Source: Psoroptes ovis (Eukaryota; Arthropoda; Arachnida; Sarcoptiformes; Psoroptidae). From it: DNA of 64,000 nt. The position numbers were made by a program, and so were the translations under genes. Positions within the stretch are counted from its first letter, which is position 1. Each line of letters starts with the position of its first letter. Positions 12,863-27,500 of this stretch are shown in pieces. The notes beneath the pieces are model-generated. The model ran no database searches, was not told the DNA's origin, and was given only the letters and a program-made list of their open reading frames with translations. The stretch spans positions 126,501 through 190,500 of the forward strand of contig PQWQ01000030.1 of assembly GCA_002943765.1 (NCBI GenBank). Reading direction: 5' to 3'.

Positions 12863-15800
12863 TATAAAAATTTTATTGAACCAAATTTAAATCAAAATAA
12901 TGATCGGGAAAAAAATGTTGGATCAAATCTCCATTATGATGCATTTGTTTGACAATTGAATGACCTGAAAATCATTTGCCAAAACTAAATTTTTAAATAA
13001 AAAATTAATTATAAAATATTTTTGATTGTTGACAATCATATAATATACATACCAAGAAAAATAATGATAATTTGACCAAATGAAAAGGTTTTTTAGTATC
13101 ATTACAACAATTATTATTATTGTTTGGGTTTGTCGTTTCAAATCATTATTTTTGTGTAGAAAAAAAAAATATCATTAAAAAAGGAAATTCTCGACCATGG
13201 GTCAACAAAAAAATGAATTTGAATGACTGGATAATCGAAAAAGAAAACAGAATATTCTGATGGATCACGTATGTAACAAATGAATAAAAAAGAATGAAAA
13301 GCAAATGACGACGATTGTCAGAATTTGAATAGGAAGAATTCTATGAAAGCAAAAATTCTATTATTCTGGTGAATATTTTCAAAAATAAAAAATGGGATAA
13401 AATGAAACAATTTTTTAAAATTTTTATTTCATAGAAAACCTAATGAAATATGATTTCTGGTTTTTCTGTTTTTTCAAAGATCAGAATTATTTTGATTCAC
13501 AGTTGAATCTTAAAGGAACAAAGGAAAAGAATAGCAGTAATTTTACCTCGTTTTATTTATTTTGTTATTTTATTCATCATTTTTTTCTTGTTTAAGCCAT
13601 CTTATATTATTCAATAATGTCATTTGTTTTATTTAAGAATTTTCCTCTGATAAAAATAAAAATATTAAAAATTTTCAATTTTTTTGTCAACACAAATGCA
13701 TGGACCATATATGGTCGGTGTGTGTGCGTATGTGTGTTTATTTGCATGTATTTGTAAGGTACAAGCAAGACCAGGCAAATTCAATCTCATATTTCATTTA
13801 GAGTTGAATTTTCTCTGTGATTTTTCATTTATATTTGAGTTTTATCAAAATAATCAAAATAATAATAAAAATAATTATAATTTACTTTTGATTATATATT
13901 TCGTTTGTTTTTCATTTCGTAAAATGAATTCCATTGTCATATTCGGCATTTGTACGATTCGATACAAATATATATAGTAGATCAACATTTTCTAAATAAA
14001 AGAAGAGAATAGTTATATATAAATGATAGGCCTAGGATTTTTTCTTGGGCCATAGACATTTCCAATTTTGAAAAAATATCATCATGCATTTGAGCATGAG
14101 TACCAAATGAATAGAGAAAATATATAAAATTAATATTATGAAACATGTATTTTTATATACATTGTTATATAATTTTTTGTTTTTAATCAATAAAGAATTT
14201 GAATCGAATCGAATCGATTAGAAAACACAATGCACATTTCATTAGGCATTGTGTTATTGAACATTGTAATCATTTTTATTATTTTTGTATTTATTAGTTG
14301 TTGAGTTGTTTGGTTGTCAAACAAAGCAAAAAAAAAATGAAAATTATTATTATTATAATAATGTGAAAATATTCTAATCAAATCTAATTATTATTCAATT
14401 TTTCTCTTTCGTCTTGTGATTATCATTAATTTTTTTCGCCTATTCTTTGCCATTGATTACATTCATCATATCTTAGAATCTTGAATCAAGAAATTTCTTA
14501 TCAAGAATTTCTTATTTTTTTTCGTTCAATAAAAAATGAATTCAAGGATTCACACAATAGAATTTCTATGCAAAATATTTCTTTTTTCTTTTCTCTAAGT
14601 TATTATTTTGAAAACTTGAAGAAGTTTGATTGTTTTTTCACATTGTTTCTCACTCTCTGTCTGTCTCTCTCGGAGCTTAATTGAAACTTTTTTTCTTCAT
14701 TCATATTCAACTTTTTTTTTGATATATTTGTAAATTTTGGAATTGTGTTGATTGATTGATTCTTAATTTGTTTAAAAAATTCAAATATTTGTTTTTGATG
14801 AACTGTGCTCTATGATTCTCAACTGATTTTTCATCAATTGAAATGACTGGTGAAATGAATTTTTTTCTCGGTTATTTATTTGAAAAAAATATTTTCATAT
14901 TGCTTGTTTCGTTTCCATTGAATGTATAATAATAATTTTAATGATAATTTCAAATTTCTGAACATCGTACATTACAAATACACGCATAAAAAATAGAAAT
15001 TATATCACGTTCACCAATAAATAAATTTAAATGATTTCTCATTTTTACATTTATGACTCGAATTCATTTTTTATATTTGAATGTAAGGAGAGAAAATAAA
15101 TTTTTATTTTCATCATACAACAAACAGCAATAAGAAAAAATTTATCTGAAATAAATCGACAATAAAAAATCGAATAATGAAATATGAATTGGAATTTGTA
15201 GTTAAGAATAAAAATAAAATTATCATTTATATCTTCTCTCAATGATCTATGGCTACCAATGGAATTTATTCAGTACGGAAATAGAAATGAAATAGCATGA
15301 AATATAGCCCCAAAATTCATTAAATTTTAATTTATTTAGGGAGATTCTAAGATGAAATTTGAAATTTTTGATATCATTCGACAAAAATCTTTGAATTATT
15401 TTAATTCAATAATAATGCAATGAATATTCGGTACATCTGTATCATTTGGCGCTGAGGTTAGATTTTTCGTCTACGTTTTCATGCTTTTTTTACAGAAAAA
15501 TGAATTTAATTCTTCGGAGAAAAACGTTAATTGAATTGAAATTTCTCGACAAAAAAACAGTTGATACTTCTTCACAGCAAAACCTTAAAATGTAATAATT
15601 TATCGGAATGGTGACACTTTTATATAAAGAAACACTTGAACAAATGCACACAAACACACATTTTTCAAATTCAATTTAGTTAAAATGCTAAAATGTACGG
15701 CTTTTTATTGAAATATGAACAGAAGATATTCATTGATCTCCAAAAGACTTATGTACAATATATGGATGCTTTTGATGTATAATAGTGGCCATAGTTTGGC

Positions 15801-16722
15801 CTAGTGAATTGAAAAAAAACATTTTGAATGAAGAAAAGAAAAGAATAAATAAAAATTTATTTATTAATTCACTTTTGAAATATTTAATTCAATTTAGATT
15901 AGTTATTTAGATATTCGTGTGCAAATGTGCATGTGTATTTGATTATGAATATCGCCGCTTCTTTTCAATTTAAATTGAAATCAGCTATGGTTATATTTAT
16001 TACTTTTTTCATTCAAATAAAAAAATTCACATTGTCCGGTGAGAAACAATGTGAACACATTTTTTGGCTGATGTGTATGTGTTTAGTGTCAATCATTTTT
16101 TGTTGGTTGGTAATTTGAAAATAATTTGATTGGTAATCAAAACAAAACAGTGAGAAATGGATGGAATTTCTTATTTTGTCGTTTGAAATGTCCAAAGGAG
16201 AAAAATCGATTCTTATTGATCCCAAAAGAAAATTTATCTTAAGGAATCAATTTTAGGATATTTTCTATTTTGCTCTACGATCAGATGATTTTAATTGATT
16301 ATATCAAATTTTTTTTCATTTTCACTACTCATTTATCTAATTCAATACACTTAATGATAATCTAATCACACTTTGGAAAAATTAAAAATCAGTTCATCAG
16401 TTCATTCATTTATTCTTCGATTTTCTTATATCGATTTGCTTATAAACGATTTTCACATAAAAAGCATTTTAAAGCATGAATTTTTTTCGCGTTCAATGAT
16501 GTGATGCGATCAAATTTCAAAATCATTGAAAAACAAAAATCTTGATAGACATATCACCACTTGTTGTTGTTGCGGTGGTTGCTACAATTTATTAATTTTT
16601 TTTTTCTCAGCACACACACATATCAAAATGATTTGGCTTGATTAAATTTTTTTAATATGAAAAATGCAATTAGCAAAACAGCCATTTGTTCGTGTTTTGT
16701 TTTTAAATTAATTAAATTGTGA
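12863..16722. other. Gene-free region between the Ly6 gene and AMT
   Basis: This 3.9-kb AT-rich region lies between divergently transcribed genes and so must include both promoters. It contains scattered short poly-A/T runs and CA-type tracts. I see no ORF with sensible composition, no tRNA-like structure and no copy of the inverted-repeat elements found elsewhere in the window. Confidence 0.5.
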
Positions 16723-18015
16723 TTGTTTGAAATCGTGTGTGCAACAACATTGTATGTAATGATGGCCAATTATTTTCGGAAAAAATTCATTTTAAATTCA
16801 TTATTATCATATCAATCAATAACTTTGAATGTATTGAATAAAACATTATGCTCAACATCATCAACATCATCAGCTACGCTAAAGCGAACATCTCTGTATG
16901 AATTTCATTTGGAAAAAGGTGCCAAAATGGTACCATTTGCCGGTTATTCAATGCCAATATTATATAATGATCTTTCAATTCGTGATTCACATCTTCATAC
17001 TCGATCGAATGTATCATTATTTGATGTATCACATATGCTGCAGATTGAAATATATGGTAATGATCGTGTGAAATTTTTTGAAAAATTAGTTGTTGCTGAT
17101 GTTGAAAATATGAAAACAGATAATGCTTCATTGACATTATATACGAATCCTAATGGTGGTATCATTGATGATTTGATTGTATCGAAAAAATCCGATTCAT
17201 TGTATATTGTTTCGAATGCATCGAGAACCGAAGAAGATTTAAAACATTTAGAAGAACAAATGAATAAATACATTCAAACATACCCAAATGCTGATTTAAA
17301 TATGAAAATTCTAAGTGATAAAAGTTTATTGGCATTTCAAGGACCAAAAGCAGCCGAAACACTTCAATCAAGACTTGATTCAACAGATTTGAGCACATTG
17401 AAATTTATGAATGCAACACAAACTAAATATGATGATATTCCTATTCGTTTGACAAGATGTGGTTATACTGGTGAAGATGGTTTCGAAATACAAGTGCCAA
17501 ATGATCAAGCAGTGAATTTAGCGGAAAAATTATTACAATCACCAACAGTTAAATTAGCTGGTTTAGGTGCACGTGATACGCTGCGATTAGAAGCTGGTCT
17601 CTGTCTTTATGGAAACGATATTGATGAAACCACTACTCCTATACAAGCAACATTAGCATGGACTATTGCCAAAACTCGACGTGCATCGGCTGATTTTATT
17701 GGTGCAGATATTATTTTGAAAGAATTGAAAGATAAACCTAAAATTAAACGTATCGGTTTGATTGCCGCCAAATCAGGACCACCAGCTCGTGCTGGTAGTA
17801 AAATTTATAAGAATCAAGAAATGAAAAATGAAAATTTAGTAGGTAAAATCACCAGCGGTTGTCCATCACCATCATTAGGTAAAAATATTGCAATGGCTTA
17901 CGTGGACACACCGGCATCGAAAAATGGTACCACATTATTTTGTGAAGTTCGTGGTAAACTTTATGAATATAATGTTTGTAAAATGCCATTTGTACCGTCC
18001 AAATATTTTCTTTGA
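16723..18015 (+). CDS. AMT: Aminomethyltransferase, glycine cleavage system T-protein, mitochondrial
   Basis: Transfers the methylene of aminomethylated H-protein to tetrahydrofolate and releases ammonia, in the mitochondrial matrix. It is a single-exon gene of 430 codons (human AMT is 403 aa). The N-terminus is a Ser/Thr/Lys-rich presequence before TSLYEFHLEKGAKMVPFAGY. Motifs: LFDVSHMLQIEI, NGGIIDDLIVSK with the conserved Asp pair, CGYTGEDGFEI, GLGARDTLRLEAGLCLYGND, TTPIQATLAWTI and GKITSGCPSPSLGKNIAMAY. The first ATG at 16723 and in-frame ATGs at 16759 and 16762 are all possible. The later pair gives MMANYFRKKFILNSLL, a more typical presequence start, so the real N-terminus may be 12-13 residues shorter. 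It is intronless, unlike its neighbours. Confidence 0.95.
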   Translation: MFEIVCATTLYVMMANYFRKKFILNSLLSYQSITLNVLNKTLCSTSSTSSATLKRTSLYEFHLEKGAKMVPFAGYSMPILYNDLSIRDSHLHTRSNVSLFDVSHMLQIEIYGNDRVKFFEKLVVADVENMKTDNASLTLYTNPNGGIIDDLIVSKKSDSLYIVSNASRTEEDLKHLEEQMNKYIQTYPNADLNMKILSDKSLLAFQGPKAAETLQSRLDSTDLSTLKFMNATQTKYDDIPIRLTRCGYTGEDGFEIQVPNDQAVNLAEKLLQSPTVKLAGLGARDTLRLEAGLCLYGNDIDETTTPIQATLAWTIAKTRRASADFIGADIILKELKDKPKIKRIGLIAAKSGPPARAGSKIYKNQEMKNENLVGKITSGCPSPSLGKNIAMAYVDTPASKNGTTLFCEVRGKLYEYNVCKMPFVPSKYFL

Positions 18016-18581
18016 AAGCAACAGCAGCCAAAATATTCAACACAAATAAAAATCAACAAAAACAAATTTAATTACTTTTTTCACGCTAAATCTCTTTAAT
18101 TAATTGCTCAAAAAAAATTGTAGAAAAATAAATTCAAATTAAACAAACAAAATTAAATAAAATAATTTCACACTCATCCACCCACGCACACAGACACAAA
18201 ATACAATAAATAAATATTAAAAAATTGAAACTTCAATTTCAAACACAAAAATAATTCAAGCCAAAATTTTAAACTTGAAAATAATAATTGTTAGATTTTT
18301 GCTTGGTAAAATACAAAAGCATTGACTCAAAGACAAAAAAAATAAAGATATTACAGGGAAGCAAACATTTTGAGTAAACTTAATATAATATAATGCACAA
18401 TATTTTTATTTTAAATATCAGTGTTTTTTTTACATTGAATCATCAGAGGCAATCAATATACGAAAATTAAGAATAATAATAAAGGATTTAATTTAATTGT
18501 TCAACATTATTTCTGAATATTTGAATAGAAATTGATTGAAAAATCCTGCAGAAAAAAATAATCCCAATCGAAAAAATCAAA
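18016..18581. other. Convergent 3' flank of AMT and the Mieap-like gene
   Basis: AT-rich gap between two facing stop codons, with several AATAAA-type hexamers usable as poly(A) signals on either strand. Nothing else was seen. Confidence 0.5.
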
Positions 18582-21500
18582 TCATGTAATGACAATCCCT
18601 TTATGAACACAGATATCATGTTGAAATAGTGTAGGCCATAAATAACATTTAATCAATGTGTTTGATACATTAGAATCAACTGTACGTATATGCCAATCAT
18701 TTCGAAAATTTTTCGTTTCAATATCAAATTTGATATCCGAATGTTGAACAATTAATGACCAACAAAAACGCACACATTGTCGAATGAAATCGATTAGTTT
18801 TGTACATCTTTCTAGGCACGGATAATCGTATAATGTATCCCATATTTGTTGACAAACATTCTGTGAAATGGACCAAAGAAAAATTGATGAAATGGGCAAA
18901 ATTTGAAAAGAGTTAATTATTATTAGTCTTGATTTTTATAATTCATAAATACTCACTTGAACATTTGGTTCAATATCGAAATAGGCACTAGTTATACAAA
19001 GGTAATTACGTATTGATGTTTCAATTTGTTCATAATAAATTTTTATTGGTAATAATCGATGGCAATCATCATCATCAATATCGTTATTATTATCATTATT
19101 TTTGATACAGTCACCGTCACTGTTCAAATCAAATTTCAATAATTTTCTTAGATTTAAATACAAATCTTTGAATGTTTGCTCAGCGGATCGATGCGCAAGC
19201 TAAAATCAAGTCGAGAAATGCATAAAATTAATCAAAATTTTTGAAATTTTAAAGGAAAATTTAAGAAAAAAATGAAATTCATTCATTCTTTAAGATAATT
19301 TTCATCGAAAAATAATGCGAAAGATCATAGAATATGTATCGATTTTTGTGTCGACCCACGAAAACAACGATTCATTTCATATATGGACCCGAAAAGAAAA
19401 AAAAAGAAAATGAAAGTAATTTTCTTCTTTTTTTTGCTTCGCTACACTACGAATTAAATTTCGTAAAAAAAATTCCCGAGGGGCCAAATTCTGTGCTATT
19501 TTTTTTCAATTCTTTGCTATCAATCCATATTGAACAAAGACGGAAAAAAATAGATTTCGTTTCATTTTAAATAAATTGAGTTCTCCGAAAAGTTTTTGCC
19601 GATTTTCCAATGATTTTCTAACGATATAATCGGCAAAAACTTTCAGGACAGCCTAATATTTTAAAGAAATGAAATAAAAATCATCAACGAAAAAAATAGA
19701 AATCGAAATAATATAAATAAATAAATGAAAAAAAATATAAGCTATTAGATTCAATTATTACTGGAGATGAAAAAAATACAAATACAAATAACAAACATAT
19801 AAATATTGAATTATTAATGTCACCATTTCCTTTACGTTTTCAACAAAAATTTTATTTTATTTTTTTTAATTTTTATTATTATATTTTACTATATTCAATA
19901 TTAATAATGATGATTCTATTTTCGTTTTCGTGTGTTGTTGTGTGGATATAATTTCATCAATATTAAAGTAGTCATTACATTATTTGTTGTCGTTGATGAT
20001 GATGTTTGTTATTATTAATAAATAAATAAATTTTTTATTATTAAGTTGTCCGAAAAGTTTTGGCCGATTTTTCAATGAACAACACTATTGAATAAGCGGT
20101 ATGAACTTTTCCAACAACCTTTTATTATTAACATTTTTAAGGAAATGAAAATATGAACCAAAAAAAAAAAAAAAAAAATGGAGAGAATGGAAATATATTA
20201 GCCGATCAATGTATGAATGTGTAATGATGATGAACTATTGGTCATTTTATTTATTTATTTATTTTTTTCAATTTTCAATATTTCAAATTACAGGAATTAT
20301 TTGGTTACAAATTTGTTGACCAGAATTTTTTTTATTACTTTTTATTATTTCGAAATTCAATTGAATTATATCACAAAACATTAAGGAGCAATGATCACGT
20401 TTGATTATCGGGGAAAATTAAAAATACCGAAAGAAAAGATGAAAGTGAATGAAACACTATTGTGATATATGGAATGTTTCGACTTTTATTGCTATTTTTC
20501 TTATAAATCTGAATAATTCATTATTTTCTTAGTATCATTTTCTAATGTTATTATGATTATTATTTTTATTATATTTTATTATCATCATTTTTTTCAGAGA
20601 TTTTAAAGTAATGAAAAAATTGGGACCAAATAATACATAACATAAGTGATCAAATATTAAATAGCGAAAAATCATTTTCATCATCATCCAATCAATGTAT
20701 AAATACTTACAACTATGATTGAAAATATTAATTTAATTTTAAGCTCATTTGAATCTTTTAATTCATCAAATTGATTTAATGCATCGATAACGTCGGTGCG
20801 CACTTCGGTGTAAATGGGGAAAAAATAAGAAAATTTTTAAAAGAAAATTAAATTGGATTAAAAATGAATCAGTATAATAATAATGAAAAATTTATGATAC
20901 CTTGTGAATATAGATAATCATAGTGTTGTAATAAATTATTGATATGATTATTATTTGGTTGATTTGGTAAATCAAAATTTAGATAATTTGATTGTAATAA
21001 TAACGATGATGATGAAAATCTTCGTTCAAATTTCGAATTTTGTTTTTCCAATTCATCAATACGTTTTCTGGCATTTAATAATTCTAATTTCAATTTAAAT
21101 TCATTTTCATCATGATTGAAATTGTCATTTTTTAACATTGTTTTGCCATCAATTTCAATACGACATATTGAATTTGTGCCGATATTATCTGAATTATCTG
21201 TATTGATATCATCATTCAAATCATCATTATTGATTGATGAACAACAAATATTTTGTTGATTATCGTTATTGCTGTTCTCTGAATCACCACTATTAATTGT
21301 TACTTGTCCATCCAATATTGTTGTACTGTCTGAATTTCCAGTCATTATGGCAATATCTGGTTCGCTTTCTAAATAATCAAAAAAAATATTGATAGAAATA
21401 ATTCATTTTGTACATCACATTTAATTTTTGAAATATGACATGTTAAATGTTTCGAAATTAAACTTGATGGTGATGGAAAACATGCATTTTTTTGAAAAAA

Positions 21501-24500
21501 ATTGAGCATAATTTGTGATATTGGTCAATTTATTTATATTTATTTTGATTCTCTCTCATTCAAAATAATTATAATTATTTATGATCGAAATTGGCATTTG
21601 ATGAAACGAGGTAAATGATGGCATTATTTTACCTTGAATTATACATCTTAATTAAAAGAATTTCGGTAGATTAATCATTCAAAGAGAAAAAAGATTTTAT
21701 TTTTATTTCTTTTGTTTTTCATTACACTGAAACAATCGGATCATAATCGGATTAATTTCATCCAAGGCATTCATCTTATTTTCCATTCAAAATGGATGAA
21801 TTTGAAAGCATAGATGAGAAATTGATTGACCGAAAAGAAACGAAAATCAATTGTTTAATTGATCATTTTGTGAGATTCAAATTCAAAAAATGTACAAAAA
21901 AATTATATATTTTTCAAATATCATCGAAAGATTCTTAGTGTTTTCAATGTTTTCAAAGATTATTTTGAAGAAATAATAATTAATCTATGTCGACTTTTAA
22001 ATTTGTTGTGATATACTTATATATGAGTGCACACCTTTAGAATTTCATTTATATAATCATTTTCATTCAATTCATTTCTTACACAATCGATGAACCATGA
22101 AATCAAAAATATGAGTTAAAGAAAAAAAATGATATTAAAAAATGGTTAATGGTGTAAGAGAATAATAATCAAACCTTTGATAAAAATAATAATAATAATT
22201 TGTAGTTTCATTTTGTTGAATTATTATTATATTCATCATTATTTAATAAATCACCGATGCTACAATATTTTGCTTGCTATTTCTAATAATAATAAAATAC
22301 TGATGGCAGTATTGTCGAATTCATTTTTTTCGGACATGTCGAACCAAAGTGAACATAGAACCAAAGTAACCAGCAGATCATCACCGGGTTGTGCAGCAAC
22401 AACAACAACATCATCATCATCATTACCAAAAAATATAAACATCGACATTTAACTTTTTGCTTATCAGTACATTTGCAGAGTAAAATATATGATATGTGAA
22501 ACGGGGAATATTTGTTATGCTTGACTAAAAAAAAATATTATTATTAGGTCTTTTCACACACAAGTTACTTGATTTCAACTTTATGTTGTTTGGTGTTTGG
22601 TAAGTAAGTAAAGTGTATGATATTTTTTTTTCTTCTTCTTCGTTAACCTAAACTATTATTATGACTGCACACACACACAAATAAACACAATAAAATTAAT
22701 GTTTAGTCGAAACAAAACTGTGGAAAAAACTCTTTGATACTCATATATGTGTGTGTGTGTAGCCAAATGTAATTTCATAGTTTAAAAAAAAATATTTTCA
22801 ACTTTTCATCATCATCATCAGGTTATTTGTTTGGGCACAATTTGTATTTTTTTCTATGTTGTAAATATAATACATTGGTTTAAAATATTAGGTTGTCCGA
22901 AAAGTTCTGGCCGATATTCAGGTGTTTTTCAATTAGTAGATCGGCAAAAACTTTCCGGACAACTCAATACATGAATGCATTTTTTTCATATATATAGATT
23001 GCAAAAATACCTTTTGAATCACAAAATGGAGAATAGAAAAAATTATTTCATGAAAAAATAATAATTGAATTTTGAATTTCAAATGGCTACCTTGGTGACT
23101 ATTGACTGGTGGTGCTGTGCTTGCTTCCGTCGTCAGCCAAGGGAATTATCATCATCATTCATATACAATACAATAATAATGGGAAAAAATTTATTGTATT
23201 TTTTTAATGTGAAATTTTTTTCATATCGAAATGGCTTCTTGAATTCATTTCGTTTCAGGTAGTATTTGTTTATTTATTTATTTCTTTTTTTATTTGCTTT
23301 GTGTATGTATGTTGAATTTCATAATAAAAGATGATTCAAATTGAATGAGTTTTTTTTCAAATGAAACTAACTAACTAACTGAAAACAAATTCTTAAAAAT
23401 AAATTTGAAATGAAATTAAATGAAATACGACAATAAAAATTGAAATTTTCAATTAAAATAAGTAAAGAAAAATAAAAATAATCGATTTCTTTGAGTTTGA
23501 TCTGACAATGAATTTTGATATTTACCATTGATGCTCTAATTAGATTTTCATTAAAAAACAATAATAAATTACAGATCAAATGGCATTAGAATGAATTTTA
23601 CAAAGAAAATTGAAAAATTTAATTGTTATTTCGTGTATTTTATGCATGCAAATTTTTCTCAAATTCAACTTTGATTTTTTTTTTCAAAAAAATCTCAATT
23701 TATAATCTTAGACATTTGAAATATGTCAAATTATTTAATTGCACATAAATTATTTGTATTGATCGCAGCGTAAGTAAATAGTGATTTCCTTTATCAGCAA
23801 TTTCTAAATAATAATGGCAACTTGACTTTTTGATTAGCTTGATTTTTATTTCTGAAAATGTCTCAAAGACTCTTTGATTTCATTTATTTTTGAAAAAATT
23901 TTGAAAAAAATAAATGATATTATTACAATAAATTGAATTGAATCCAATTTATTGTTTCCGTTTGTTCGGAGGATTGAAAATTGGGCCTTGTTGTTCATGG
24001 AAAATCGTATTTTGTATCATTGATTGATCATCGTTCACAATAAATATTATTATCAACCACAAATAATGATGATAGAAATATCTATTTTTGATATAATTCA
24101 TAAACGATACCATCATCAAATCATTAAATTATCATCATTTTTAAATGTAAAATGATTTTATGAGTATTGAGTTGTATTGTATAAGCCATTGTTTCCACCT
24201 GAAAATCAATGAATGATGATACAAATAATGAAATAACCAATAATAATTGTATTTGAACGATGCTTTGAATAGCTTTGTCAATTACAATGAAAATGAAAAC
24301 ATTGTTTGATATTATTGGAAAAATAATAATAATATTAAGGAAACTAATAATTTTTCCTCTTATTTTATTCGGTACTAAACATTATTTGTAATTTCCTTAG
24401 AATTATGTACATTTGAAAATATAATAACATTTATATCAAATATAAATGTCTGAAAATATAAAAATAACAATACAGGATTTCAAGTTTTAATTCGAGGTTT

Positions 24501-27500
24501 TAAAATTAATTTTCGTAGTTTTCGACGAAATTTTCAATTTTAAACTTACGAAATTAAATTTTAAAATCCCGAGACTAAAGTTTAACCCTGTATAATAATA
24601 AATAAAATCAAAAAATATAACATTGTTATTTTATTTATTTATTCATTTTCTCTATTTGCGATAATATGTTGTTGTTGACATTTCTACTATTATTCACCAA
24701 TTTTCTTTTGTTTAACATCATCAACATATATTATACCATCATATAATGTTGACTCATATACTTCATTAGCATCATCAACAACCAAACACAAAACACATCG
24801 ACAACCCAAAAGATTGATGTTGAACATAATATTGCAATTAAAAAAAAATTCAAATTATTTCAAATTTTTTAATATTTTTGTCGATTTAGTTGATTTGCGT
24901 GTTTTTATAATTTGCATAATTTTTCCTGGTTTTGGTTACAGAAAACAAGAAATTTAATGGAAAATACGTGTGTAATTTCGGTTTTCATCATTTTTAAAGT
25001 ATGACAATTTTGTCACACGTGATTTTTCACATCTGATGTTTTCAGTTGTCAGAAAACAATGGCGAAAAAGATTAGGTTGTCCGGAAAGTTCTGGCCGATT
25101 TTTATGTAAAACTCTGTCAATGATTAAGCGGAATGAACTTTTCGGACAACTACCTAATATTTGACAAAAAATTATCAACAAATTTATCCATATTCATATA
25201 ACATTATTAATTATTTTCAAAAAATATGGAAAAAAGTGCTGCTGCAAATACATTTGCATCATATTTTATTATTTCACATTATTTGTAATTATTATTATTA
25301 ACATTATTCATTATTTTCATGAACATGACATTTATTTATTTATTTTTTACGAATGTCGAAAAATAATTCATGTAATAATAATGATGATGATATATCCGTG
25401 TTAATACATTTCATTACTCAAAAAAAATTACCGAAAAAATCATTTTTCTCTTCTTCTTTTATGAAATTGATATCGAACAGATATGGGTACTGAAATGTAT
25501 TATTAATGATTCTGTACATACGAGTGAAAAATAAATGACTTGAAAAGTGAAAATAAAGTAAAGTAAAAGGAAATGATCGATCCAAAATACATGTGTGTGT
25601 GTGTGCGTGTATGTATTTGGTTGTCCGAAAAGTTCTTGCCAATTTTCCAATGATTTTCTACGATATAACCAACAAAAACTTTTCGGACAACCAAATACAT
25701 TGCTGTCTATTTGTGTGTATGTTTTATGCATATGAAAAAAAAAGCAAACACACATATTCATATTCATCAATGTACTTGTATGATTTATTTAGTAATAATA
25801 ATTGTAATAATAATGAATGAATGAATGTCAGAATTAATAAGAAATGAATTTATTATGATGATGAGAAAATATATTGCATATTATAGATCATCATTGACAT
25901 ATATTTTTCTATATTTCGAACCAAAAGAAAAAAATCGCGTTTCTAATTGAATCCGAATTGTCAAGGAAAAGGAAAAAATTGAAAATTGTTATTTCTTCTT
26001 CTCATTATTATTATTCTTGTCTGGTCTACACAAATCATACAAAAATATTCATGCAAATAAATGCATTCGAATCTAAACATTTGAATATGAATAATAATAA
26101 TAAAAGCAAATATTCTGATTTTGTACAAAGGTAAAAAAAGAAAAAGAAAAAAAATTGCATTAAATAAAAATTATCACAAATATGTATGTATGGAATATTA
26201 TATGCATCAAATTTGATGCGAATAAATTATTGTACCTGTCAAACCATACATACATACAGTTGGAAAGCATAAACTTTTTCATTTTACCTGAAAAATTCAT
26301 ATTTCAAAGTATAATTTGAGAATATAATTTGTTATAATTATTTTTTTATAAATACAAATACACAAATATAAATTCAAAACATTAAAATGTATGTTTTATT
26401 ATTAATATCATCATCATCATTCTCATTCAATAGTTTTGTCAAAGGCAATTTTTCATTTCAAAAATTTTACCTTTGAAATTTTGAAAAATATGAAAAACCT
26501 CTCAATAGCATCATCATCATCATCATTATTCATTGGGGCAAATATACACATTTTCTCATTTCGATTATATCGAAATAAATCATCATCATCATTTCACAGT
26601 AATTTTTCATAATCAATGTCATTGTTGTTTGGGTTTTATTTGTGTATATGATTATGACATGTACGAAATATACATTCATTCAAACGGCAATGTATTCAAT
26701 ATGTGCGAGACATAAATTTTCATCGAACAAAATTCATACATTTTGATCGATAATTTTCAAAATTAATATTTTCACAGTTCGCTGTGAACATTCAATATTA
26801 CACTGTGTCATTAATCAATTGAACGGCTTGTGAACAACACACATATCGATGATGATGATCGATATTGTTTTTTAGTTTGATTTTGTTGAATTATTTTAAT
26901 GAATGAATAATTATTACGATTCAAGTTATTCAGCAGCAATCGATTAATGATGAAAAAATAAAATTTACTTTTCATTTCGAAATGATCACTGATCATTGAT
27001 TCTCATCATAATTGATTTCACTGTTTTTTGTATTGATCTTATCGATGACACACATTTATGTAATATTTTTTTTTTTAATTTCATGGAAGAAAAATAATTG
27101 AAAATTTGAGATTTTTCAAAATCGGAAAATTCGTGACCATATATTGACAAGAGAAAATTCTCAAATTTTCAATTATAAAACTATTACCATGTGTGCTACG
27201 GATTCATGTTAGTTTTCAATCATATGTGGATTATTTATTTATTGCTATTATTTACATTTTCACACCATTTTTCAATCGAAATCAGCACCGTTCTACTTTT
27301 AATAAAAAAAATTTTGAAAATTTATTTATCAAAACAAACATTAAATCAATTTCTAATATTGCACTTGTGGAGATAAAATTTTTTATAAAAAAATACAATT
27401 CAAATTTGAAAAGATAGAAAAAAATTAGAAAATTGACAGCTTTTCAATTGAAACACACACAAACTGCGAGAAAAAAATCGTAAGAATTTTTCAAGATTTT

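Noticed and set aside
13684..13977. 97-codon frame with a cysteine-rich start (VCAYVCLFACICKVQARPG)
   Set aside because: The cysteines arise from a TGTGTG microsatellite-like tract; the rest is AT-driven, with no signal of a real gene.
18582..21345. Treating the 18.6-21.3 kb exons and the 28.8-35.5 kb exons as two separate genes
   Set aside because: The phase-1 donor at 28870 matches the phase-1 acceptor at 21368, the open frame continues upstream of the apparent ATG at 21345, and the two halves look like N- and C-terminal modules of one family. Two genes remain possible.
25592..25610. TG/CA dinucleotide tract as a special element
   Set aside because: Ordinary short microsatellite of a kind scattered throughout the window.
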